This document shows positions 39,401-46,192 of a DNA stretch of 64,000 nucleotides, one piece after another. The notes below the pieces were generated by a model. The model was given only the letters and a program-made list of their open reading frames with translations, was not told where the DNA came from and did not search any database. Source of the stretch: Macrostomum hystrix (Eukaryota; Platyhelminthes; Macrostomidae); the NCBI GenBank assembly GCA_950097015.1, contig CATNEN010000033.1, positions 1,302,001-1,366,000 of the forward strand, given 5' to 3'. Each line of letters opens with the position of its first letter. Position 1 is the stretch's first letter. A program made the position numbers and the translations under genes.

Positions 39401-40457
39401 ATCGATTTTATCAAAGTGAGCAGGAAGTGATGTTGAAACTGCTCAGAAGCGCTCAGATTTTGTGACAGAGCTCGCAAAGAGATACACAGCTTAATCCATT
39501 TGAAATATAAGCCTAGACCTTTAAGACACTGCCAATTTCCTGTTCTGTAACTGATCAGAGTGGCATGATCTTCTGAAAGATGACTCTGGATTAAATGCCG
39601 ATTAAGCGAAGAATTTCCCTTGTAGATTAGATTTCATGGGAAGTGTTTCGATCAAGTCTGCGTGGGCGACTGGCAGTAGTTTTGGGAGAGGTGTCTGCTA
39701 GCAGTGTTGCGTTGGTTGTCCTTTTTGCGCTGTCCATAGCAAACACGGCACTAAGTATAACAGGGCAGTAAGCCGCTAAGTGTTGTTGACCAGTTCAGGT
39801 TTTAAGTCTGAGCTCAGGCCTCGAGCAAAGTGCTCGTGTTGAGTCTGGCGTTCAAGAAGCTGCGGGGAATGGCGCAAAGCCAGAGAAGCAGGAGCAGCCG
39901 TCCGGGTCGTTACATTTTGCGATTCCTAGAAAATAAATGAGGTCTGCTGGCGATTCCCGCGGGAGCCGGACAGACCTCGACTCGGGCAGCTGGCAGAGCC
40001 TGCCCGACCTACTGCGCCACGCGGTCTAGAGCAAAGAGCAGAAGCCACAGAAAGCGGCAAGTGAGGACGGGAACTTGGAAATCAGTTAAGGCGTGTGAGT
40101 GAGGGAATCGAATCACTGCTGCACGGCGACCCGGCAGCCTGCACTTCACTCAATAAATTTAGAGCCCCTTTAAATGGCATTTTAAAAGGAGAAATTCTTT
40201 TAAGATAAAATTTTCGAAGTTGAATTCAGCATTTCGGCCTCGGTTTTTTAGTTACCAGTTTGGATAAGCTCTTGGTTGCCAATCACCCCCTCACCTTTCC
40301 ATCATCAACGCGCATGGCGTCAACGACTCGCCAGAGCTGCTCCTGGCCAGCGCTGCCGGTCTGGCGCTTGAGCTGGAAGCTCCGGCAGATCGGGTTGCTG
40401 CCGCCAGCTCCGGGGTCGCCCTGAGCAGCAGCTGATGAGCGCATCGGCTTGCGGTTG
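9458..40457 (-). CDS. SCYL2: SCYL2/CVAK104-like pseudokinase, 18 exons (5' exon missing)
   Basis: Exons, 5' to 3': 40295-40457, 29458-29618, 28703-28802, 28572-28613, 28275-28415, 25608-25823, 24691-24807, 24411-24542, 23125-23304, 21302-21454, 21114-21227, 20838-20970, 20460-20685, 19481-19692, 13587-13741, 11933-12139, 10640-10831, 9458-9493. All junctions are GT-AG and in phase, giving about 892 residues. SCYL2 proteins are clathrin/AP2-associated kinase-like factors of endosomal traffic. Residues 21-300 follow the SCYL2 kinase fold: CSVFIFDKK at the VAIK lysine site, IHGN instead of HRD, SGLGF instead of DFG, so catalysis is unlikely. HEAT-type helices follow, including MLPFLLEI and KVLPHLIPY. 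The tail is rich in Ser, Gly, Pro and Gln and ends NLFGGASKPG. The first exon starts in mid-codon; the exon with the true ATG was not found in 40458-41756. Confidence 0.9.
10275..10331. repeat. Dispersed repeat copy 2
   Basis: Second copy of the segment at 8945-8996, here in the last intron of the SCYL2-like gene. Confidence 0.7.
12565..12792 (+). mobile_element. SINE family A, 3' truncated
   Basis: A tRNA-like head with A box (gtggcagagcggttaac) and B box (gagctcgattcc) is followed by the family A body ending at gcagatgtacac. The 3' part seen in other copies is missing. It lies in the SCYL2-like intron 12140-13586. Confidence 0.85.
13251..13312. repeat. AGT-rich simple repeat
   Basis: Imperfect (AGT)n with inverted ACT runs, able to form a small hairpin; intronic. 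Confidence 0.7.
14237..14824 (+). CDS. Neuropeptide precursor with 13 copies of FSAPGTYDW
   Basis: An intact 195-residue frame from ATG to TAA. Residues 1-21 form a classic signal peptide (LLGALGTVVLLLGLSSASS). A short spacer ends in VEEKR. Then come 13 copies of FSAPGTYDW: twelve followed by RKR and the last by KKKSVN. Prohormone convertases cut after such basic sites and carboxypeptidases trim the leftover R or K, so the expected product is the free nonapeptide FSAPGTYDW. No glycine precedes the cleavage site, so it should not be C-terminally amidated. The copies differ in codons (ccc/cct, ggg/gga, aca/acc, gct/gca, tac/tat) but not in residues. The gene lies antisense inside an intron of the SCYL2-like gene. 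A TATA-like tctaaaag lies near 14059. I do not recognise the peptide family. Confidence 0.9.
   Translation: MRLLGALGTVVLLLGLSSASSQQEDTRSKLRVEEKRFSAPGTYDWRKRFSAPGTYDWRKRFSAPGTYDWRKRFSAPGTYDWRKRFSAPGTYDWRKRFSAPGTYDWRKRFSAPGTYDWRKRFSAPGTYDWRKRFSAPGTYDWRKRFSAPGTYDWRKRFSAPGTYDWRKRFSAPGTYDWRKRFSAPGTYDWKKKSVN
14336..14803 (+). repeat. 36-bp coding tandem repeat
   Basis: Thirteen 36-bp units encode KRFSAPGTYDWR in register with the precursor frame. All differences I could see between units are synonymous. Long antisense and frame-shifted open frames here are by-products of the repeat. Confidence 0.95.
14830..17815. other. Intron of the SCYL2-like gene downstream of the peptide gene
   Basis: Mixed-composition intronic DNA with no exon that fits the SCYL2-like reading phase and no obvious gene on the plus strand. 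The 3' untranslated region of the peptide gene should lie in the first few hundred bases. I saw no clear AATAAA close to the stop. Confidence 0.45.
17818..18118 (-). mobile_element. SINE family A, minus, diverged
   Basis: The same body order as the copy at 1741 (ggtgacggcagaccc, then ctccccaaatgaatgtgg, then a B-box relic aatcgagctcaa), diverged and with a CA-rich stretch in the middle. Intronic. Confidence 0.75.
18997..19345 (+). mobile_element. SINE family A, near full length
   Basis: The head has gtggcagagtggttaaagcg (A box) and gagctcgattcc (B box). The body has tgcctgacgatgagaaagc and gcagatgtacaca, and the 3' part ends in cctgcagcccctactgc. It lies in the SCYL2-like intron 13742-19480, 140-480 bp from the next exon. 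Confidence 0.85.
20120..20412 (+). mobile_element. SINE family B, diverged
   Basis: The family B body (cttcagtcactcagctgtaa, then ccccagtcaacggactgagc, then caatagctgcggctg) is preceded by a B-box relic (tgttcgaattc). It lies in the 767-bp intron 19693-20459 and ends about 50 bp from the exon donor. Confidence 0.75.
21455..23124. other. Intron of the SCYL2-like gene
   Basis: No repeat array or second gene seen. GC content rises between about 22000 and 22800, with no exon that fits the phase. Confidence 0.45.
25824..27498. other. Intron of the SCYL2-like gene, unique part
   Basis: AT-rich DNA without a recognised exon, followed by the 31-bp minisatellite. Confidence 0.45.
27499..28258. repeat. 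31-bp minisatellite in an SCYL2-like intron
   Basis: About 24 copies of a 31-bp unit (core ctgaaccatggctggtgagt) with a few recurrent variants (ggctgttgag, ccaaggc). The array stops about 16 bp from the splice donor of exon 28275-28415. The long antisense open frames with VQYRQTL repeats are artefacts of the unit. Confidence 0.97.
28868..29400. repeat. 29-bp minisatellite filling an SCYL2-like intron
   Basis: About 18 copies of a 29-bp unit (core gggagagtgacgattctaaa). A degenerate form (gtatctgggagttggg) carries on to within about 10 bp of the donor of exon 29458-29618. The array makes up most of the 655-bp intron 28803-29457. Confidence 0.97.
30790..31797. repeat. 24-bp minisatellite
   Basis: About 42 copies of a 24-bp unit (core gctacagctcctgctgcgat), with 21- and 27-bp variants. 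Part of the array is itself duplicated: the block near 31120-31260 recurs near 31310-31445. Because 24 is a multiple of three, long frames such as ATAPAAIL and CDSGYSSC stay open by chance. Confidence 0.97.
32350..34530. repeat. 2.2-kb (GAATGA)n-type satellite
   Basis: Hexamers gagaat, gaggat and gatgat alternate, with higher-order blocks. A block near 32460-32820 recurs near 32830-33190, and blocks marked by gatatagagaatgag recur from about 33290 on. The 772-codon antisense frame of Ile-Leu then Ser-Phe and Ser-His is a by-product. Confidence 0.97.
35010..35705. repeat. 15-16 bp minisatellite
   Basis: Imperfect copies of ctgagagatggggat and ggatctgagggatgggg, with an internal duplication of a block around 35280-35400. 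Confidence 0.95.
35706..36334. other. Unique intronic segment between arrays
   Basis: Moderately GC-rich sequence with no exon in a fitting phase. Nothing recognised. Confidence 0.4.
36335..37435. repeat. 26-27 bp minisatellite
   Basis: About 42 copies of a unit with core gaggatggtagctggggtgt. Length varies by one G (GGGG or GGGGG), and atctaga alternates with atcttga. Multi-unit blocks recur, which shows expansion by segments. Confidence 0.97.
37585..38877. repeat. 15-bp minisatellite
   Basis: About 86 copies of ggaatgggattcttt, almost perfect at the left and mixed with agaatg and agagtg variants to the right. The open MGFFG and EWDSL frames come from the 15-bp period. Confidence 0.97.
38880..40294. 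other. Unique end of the giant intron
   Basis: No repeat or exon recognised before the donor of exon 40295-40457. Confidence 0.4.
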
Positions 40458-41756
40458 CTAGAAGATCAGAGAGAGAATGAGCTGGTCAGGCTTTCAACAG
40501 TGAAGACCAGAGCGATCATTCCCATAAATGCTTCTCGCCGCTTTGTGTGGTCACTTTAGCACCGGATTGACGAATCAGAATTTGGAGCCTCAGCGACAGA
40601 AGGCGAACCTTTGCCAAAGAGGTTAACCAAGGGGAGAAATTTATCGCCTCGCTGTAAAGTCCTATCTGCGCGTTTCCTTCCCGAATGGGGCGGCGAGCGG
40701 AGGGAGGCGGGTGGCAGTCCGTGGATTTTTGCCGTCCGATAGCGTCGAGAAAGTCCTCGGCGAGGAGCTGACAGGAATGGGAGCAGGGAAGGCCGATAGG
40801 CAAGGGAGAGCGTGATCAACTTTAGCCAATGACAGACCGCACGGGTCCTGAACCCCTCTATCTGTTTCATCTGAGAGCATTGCGGCTGCATCTGATTCAG
40901 TCTTTCTCATTTTTGCATTTTCGGGAGTGAATTGTTTTTTTATAAGCCCAATGTGTCTATCTGTATCTGGCGCTCAGTCTGAATGCTTCTCTGACTGTGT
41001 ACAGTCTCCCACTTCCAACTGGGTCTCTAAGAAGTATTCTAGAAGCAGCACTAAAATTCTACTAATCTCGAGGAAGCGAATTTCCGTTTTGAAGTTCTGT
41101 GTTTTACAACTGCGGGCAGATTTGCTCCGCTGAATGGACTTCAAACTAAAGCACTAAAAAGCGACAGGAGTATTGGATCAGCCGGATGAGCGCTGGTTTT
41201 TTTAGGTATCGCAAGAATGATTTAATTAAAACCAAGTCCAACCCAGCCACATCCCGTAGTCGCTGCTGAGACTTATTGATCATAAAACGTAGCAGATAGT
41301 CACTGACTGAAATTATATATTGATAGCGGCTCATAAAATGAAATCTTTTTTTAAGCAGCCACTTTCGAAAGATGATTTCGCCAAGCCAACAGTTATTGAT
41401 CAGCTTCCGGTTTCGAAGCGCAAGAAAAAAGTAACAGCATTAGTGAAACTGATGACACACGCTTACTACTCACTTGGCAATTTTTAGTAGTTTATTAGAG
41501 ACAGTAAAATACTTGCGGAAGCCTGAAGAGGTGTGCAAAAACTAGCAGTCTTTCAAATTCGATTATCTACCATCAGTAGCTATTTAAACTTCTATCACCG
41601 CTGTCCGACCCATTATATTTATGGTAGAAGAGATTTAGTAACGAATCGATAGAGAGGCCCTGATCCATATGCCGGTTTTCATGGATCATGGTGTTTTTTC
41701 GATTCTAGCGCTTTTTTTAATTGGTTAGTTGAACCTCTCAGTCACTGGGTCATTGG
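40458..41756. other. Spacer between the SCYL2-like gene and I-kappa-B-like copy A
   Basis: The first exon of the SCYL2-like gene should lie here if the promoter is local. I found no ATG-containing segment that ends with a donor in the needed phase and resembles the short SCYL2 N-terminus. Confidence 0.4.
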
Positions 41757-43785
41757 TCACTGTGAGCCAAGTAAAAATTCGGGCTGTGGCATGACGCTGC
41801 AGACGTAGTCCTTTAGAGACTGCAGATGGTTCAGCAGCTTGGCAGAAGCTGGGTCCTGCTGGCTCGCCCTCAGCTGGGAGATGCGGTGACTCAGGTGGTC
41901 CAAGGGCGTCTTCCTGCACCGGTCCTTGGCCAGAAGGCCAATCAGGTCCGAGTGAGGCTTTTGATTGGCCACACGCCTTATGAACCCGTGGACCATATTG
42001 ACCGATTCTACTGAGTCCAAGCACTTAAAAAAGGCGTAGTGGAAGTGGTTTGTTCGTTCCTCTGCACCGCAGCACAGCTGAGTGGGCGCAGCGTCGTAGT
42101 CCAGAAGGAGTGAAATCAGATCAACTCGGCGCATCTTCAGGCTCAGCGACAGAGGCGTCTGGAAAAAGAGAAGCGTCAAAATTGCTTGACTTTGATAGGT
42201 AGTCGCTTCCAATGCTTCAGCTTTAGTCATTTCGTGTGCGACAAAAGACATTTGAAAGATAAATTTCCGAAGCAATACTGCTGACTGCCTCTTGAGTGTC
42301 TGACGCAGGGTGGAGTAGGTACGCAGGGTGGATGCGTTGAGTAGGTACGCTGCGCTGCTGTGTTGAGTACGTGCGTTGGGTGCGTCAGGTAAGCAAAATA
42401 AAATATTTTCTGGCTGCAGTTAGAAGGACATTATGACATTCGAAATGTCTTGAAATTGACACGGAGTAAAAGGCCGCTGTACTGGCTCATGTGACAAGGT
42501 CTTGTAGTTAACGAGTATTCCTATGTCCCATTTGTCCACAAGTGGAATTATCATAGAAACTAGGAAACTTACATGACCGTACATGTTGACAAGGTTAATC
42601 ACTGGAGTCAACTTTTTCTGGCCCCTCAGGTTGCTGAGAATGAAGTCCACTTGTTCTTTTGTTTGGTTTTGCAGGACAGCATTGTGGATGTGCCTGCGGT
42701 GAAATTCACACAAACGCTAAACAGTGGCATGTGATATCTAAACTCTATGATAAAATGCGCTAAATTTGGTAGTACGTGCGAGATATATTTAGACTGTCCG
42801 TTGGAAACATTGATGATAATATGCCTGACTTTAAATTTATACGAGCTCGTATATGACATTGCTGAACAACTAGTGCAGCTATTTTATTCGAACAGGATTT
42901 TATAGGCATAGTTTATTTTCAGGAGTTTTAGTAAATCTTTAGTTAGCTGTGGCCCATTGCAGCTTAAACCTGACCATTTAACCAGAGCGAAGTCCAGTAG
43001 TGCGAAATTGTTGTAATCTAGGTGTGTTTTCTAGATCTCACGGAAGCACATTTTCAATTTTATTTTTGTGACACACTTCGATCCATTTTAGCAGACAATG
43101 GAAACTCGAGCAAAGTTAATGGTACTCACGAATTCAAGTTCTCATCAACATGGAGAGCTTGTGGATTGAGCTTCTTAATTAATGCGCGGCGCGTTTCACC
43201 AGACAGGACCCCTAAAGCTTGTTTTCCCGGCGATGCCGAGAAAGTTGCGGCAGCGGCAGCTCCTGCACTGATCGACGGCGAAGGCAGCGGTTGTGACGGC
43301 GGAGTCGGTTGAGACGGTGTTGAAATAACCGTGTGTTGCACCGGGATTAAAACGTCCGCCCTGCTTCCCGGTAGTTGGTAGCTGGTAGGTGTGGCGAAAT
43401 CGGACTGTCCTTCATTCAACAGTTCCAGTATGTCAAAGCAGTCCAATTGCTCGTCCATTTCCCTCGGCTGTTGTAGTTGTTGCTGCTGCTGCATCATGAC
43501 ACCTCCATCCCATTGGTGAATCGGTGATTGCATACTTTCGGCTATGACTGGGCTGCAAAGATAGTTCGGCTGCGCCATCAGCTGCGCAGACGTGATGGCT
43601 GGCATTGGGCCAGGCGGCGGCGCTGTCTGCCTCAGCCGATCTTCAGATTTGTTCTTTGGCGGGGATCGCTTTGGCCCCTTCGAGACGATTTCTGCGCCAC
43701 CCACTGCTGTGGCGTCTCCGTCATGAGAAATGCTCGCCTCTCTCATTCCAGACTCCAGTTGCCGCACCGTGTTTTCGTTATTCAT
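41757..43785 (-). CDS. I-kappa-B/Bcl3-like ankyrin protein, copy A
   Basis: Three exons: 43130-43785, 42573-42693, 41757-42158, with GT-AG introns in phases 2 and 0; 392 aa, intact. Residues 1-218 are low-complexity: a basic patch (KGPKRSPPKNKSEDRLRQ), a short glutamine run, an acidic/leucine motif (DCFDILELLNE) and a Pro/Ser stretch. The ankyrin part starts with HIHNAVLQ; across the junction it reads VINLVNMYGHTPLSLSLK and then ISLLLDYDAAP, followed by weaker repeats (DRCRKTPLDHL). Order and spacing match the first ankyrin repeats of I-kappa-B proteins (LHLAI..., NFQNNLQQTPLHLAV...). Those proteins bind NF-kappa-B; the nuclear Bcl3 and I-kappa-B-zeta types act as co-regulators. The basic and glutamine-rich N-terminus suggests a nuclear role. 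Gene certain; family assignment moderate. Tandem paralogue at 51463-53232. Confidence 0.75.
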
Positions 43786-44226
43786 GGCAAGGTACGCGTC
43801 TGCAAGCGAATCTTTAGTGCGATCTTGTGCCCTAACACTAATTGTTTCCTAGGTCGCGGTGTAGTTATGCTTTTAACTGGTCGCGGACCGCTGACTGGGT
43901 ATTGGGGGTAGTGAGGTAGAATTTATAGAGAGAAGAAGCCCGACCAGGCGTACATTGCTTGCACACCTGTTCGAGATGCTGTGTTTTGTCAAATCTAAGT
44001 GTGCATTTTTTACCGGTGGTCGTTTCTGTCGATCTCACTCTACTCTCTACTCCGTAGCTTTGCACGACTGCGGGTTTTTTACAACATCCGCACATCTGCC
44101 CTGCTCTCACACAATTCACAGCAGCCGATGTACGCTGTGCATGTAGCGCTCGAGTCGTTTTTTAGTTTTACGAGCTTCATAACTCGTAACATCCGGAATG
44201 CTGAGAATAAGGGGCACATTTTATTC
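43786..44226. other. 5' flank of copy A
   Basis: Probable promoter and 5' untranslated region of the minus-strand gene at 41757-43785. I looked for a consensus kappa-B decamer and did not find a convincing one. Confidence 0.4.
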
Positions 44227-44490
44227 CTGTTCTGTTTCCGTGAGAATTGTTCGCCTATGATTAACAAAAGTGATGTCAATATAAATGGTTTGAAATAATT
44301 TTCTGCATTGCCACCTGTTCTGTTTCCGTGAGAATTGTTCGCCTATGATTAACAAAAGTGATGTCAATATAAATGGTTTGAAATAATTTTCTGCATTGCC
44401 ACCTGTTCTGTTTCCGTGAGAATTGTTCGCCTATGATTAACAAAAGTGATGTCAATATAAATGGTTTGAAATAATTTTCTGCATTCTCCT
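44227..44490. repeat. Three tandem copies of an 88-bp unit upstream of copy A
   Basis: Units start at 44227, 44315 and 44403 with ctgttctgtttccgtgagaa and are practically identical, so the duplication is recent. The block lies about 440 bp upstream of the start codon of I-kappa-B-like copy A. I saw no counterpart upstream of copy B. Confidence 0.95.
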
Positions 44491-45029
44491 ATTTTTTGCT
44501 GTTGAATTTACACTGGGCGACTATGCGACTATGGACACATGGATTTGTGCATCTCTTTAGGAACCGGATCGCTTGATGCGGATGTTGAAAAGTACCAGTA
44601 CATCTCATTGCGAAGTTAAAGGTGAGCTTCTGTATACATTTTCAAAATCCTGCAATACCGATTGCATTGTCTTCCTGTCAGTAAATTTTATTATTTCTGG
44701 TCAAGAAAAATCGTTCATACGAGCACGTGGTATTTAAAGAATTAGTAGAATAATTCTTGCCCAAACGAGACATTATCATTGATAGATAATTTTTAACTGT
44801 TAATAAATTGAATGGCATCTGGCTTCTTTCAGCTCAGATGGCAGGCTATAGTGATGCCTTAGCATGTGCAATAATATGTTATCGCTATCAATAACTGTAT
44901 TCAACACAAACAATTTGTCAACTGCAAACCCGTCTAATGAGGGAAAAATTTCAGATACCAGGGAAAGGTGTCATTTAAAATTAATGGTGAGAACTTGCTT
45001 AATTGTACTTGTACGGCGTGGCCTACTTA

Positions 45030-45178
45030 TGAATATCGCATTTTGCGGTGTAGTTGGAACAGCTGGCTTTTAAATTGGACACTGAGCTTTCTGCGGTGCC
45101 AAGAAGCGACTGCTGTCTATGGCCAACTCGAAAATACACCTGCGGGCTTTTGAAATTTGAAGCAGGCAGACATTTAGA
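45030..45178 (+). repeat. Inverted dispersed repeat, left copy
   Basis: This segment matches the reverse complement of about 51205-51352. Shared blocks include attttgcgg, acagctggctttt, ggacactgagctttctgc, gactgctgtctatggccaac and gcaggcagacatt/gcgggcagacatt. Together the two copies bracket the P element and the Crypton. Confidence 0.8.
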
Positions 45179-45505
45179 CACAAAGGGGTAGGTTGTCATC
45201 AGCCTACGCATGTTAAAACGAGGTTGAAACTAACGGCAGCCCGCCCTCTGCTGTTGTATATGGTCGAATTCGATAGATATGCACAGCGGGCGGGCCGTGA
45301 AATGCGTCGACGTTTCACCCCATTTCAGCCCTCTGCTGCCTATCAATATTTGTATAATATGCTGATCCCATGCTGATGTTATCCTGATGTATGTCACTGC
45401 AACTCATTGATTCGTTAGGGAAAAAAATTAAAACAGTTTTACTGGCAACCGAGCAGAACGAGCATGTAAAATTTTGCGCAGCTGTTGCAAGGTGACCAAC
45501 GGATT

Positions 45506-45529
45506 CTCTTCCGTTGCAGAACGGAAGAG
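45506..45529. repeat. 10-bp perfect hairpin
   Basis: ctcttccgtt (45506-45515) pairs with aacggaagag (45520-45529) around a 4-base loop. Function unknown; it lies in the region just left of the P element. Confidence 0.6.
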
Positions 45530-45799
45530 AACGGATTCTCTTCAGCTAGCAGAAAGTCTTTCATCGTTTCGGTGGGCTTTCGGTTCTTACTCCACCCCTG
45601 GGCAGTGCTTAGCGTCTCCCTTCCAAATCAAAAGCGTGGTAGATGTTGTACACGGAGAAATATTGCCTAGCGTTCGAGAAATATTGCGCCATGCAGACAC
45701 TGCCAACGGGGCGGACTTTGTTCGCACGCTGTCTCTGCGGCGCGCCATCTGACGCTGCCTCCCTGACTTTTGGGGCCTGCGTCCTTTGTTGTTCTTGTT

Positions 45800-45985
45800 G
45801 TTGTTGAGAAATATCGCCCACTGGCTCACCTCTTTGCCAAGCTTGGAAAACGATGTCTCTTTTTTTCTCGCGTTATTTTCGCGTAGGTCTGTTATTATCC
45901 ACTTCCATGTCTCGATAACAGAAAATGGTGACACTTTTGGGCAGAGAAATTTACAAGCCTGTTTGAGTTTATTTGATTTAACCAT
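45800..45985 (-). other. Possible 5' exon of the gene hit by the P element
   Basis: On the minus strand, reading from the element edge, ATG GTT AAA TCA opens a frame (MVKSNKLKQACKFLCPK...) of about 50 codons. It ends at a good donor (GGCAAAGAG/gtgagc near 45829). The ATG is made of the terminal bases of the transposon, but the same CATGG word was present in the original target. This may be an exon or chance. I recognise no family. Confidence 0.3.
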
Positions 45986-46122
45986 GGATGAATAATATAA
46001 CTGGATCGCCAGAAGCTCGATTTTTTTGGTCCTAGCCATAGACAAGCACCAGCATCACAAGAAGCTCAGAATGCCGTACTTTCACACATAGACAAATTGC
46101 CGCTGCAGAAACCTTTATTTAT
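45983..46122 (+). repeat. P-element 5' terminal inverted repeat
   Basis: About 140 bp from catggatgaataat to acctttattta, matching the reverse complement of 49015-49160 except for an 8-9 bp indel near the inner end. Confidence 0.93.
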
Positions 46123-46192
46123 GAAATATTCCATTTTATGTCCAAGCACATGCTCGCAATATATGCAGGGCGGCAAAAGATGGCTTCGCGAG

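Larger units (their letters stand above)
29619..40294 (-). other. Giant SCYL2-like intron, 10.7 kb, rich in minisatellites
   Basis: This intron separates exon 40295-40457, which carries the glycine-loop region, from exon 29458-29618 with FIFDKK. Phase 0 on both sides. Five tandem arrays (about 30790-31797, 32350-34530, 35010-35705, 36335-37435, 37585-38877) fill roughly 60 percent of it. The unique segments between them show no convincing exon. Confidence 0.75.

Noticed and set aside
43786-44226. Kappa-B sites in the promoter of I-kappa-B-like copy A
   Set aside because: I looked for the GGGRNNYYCC decamer as sign of autoregulation and found no convincing match.
45587-45830. Basic protein continuing beyond the donor near 45829 (NNNKNNKGRRPQ...)
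   Set aside because: Low-complexity and read through a good splice donor; no support as coding beyond that point.
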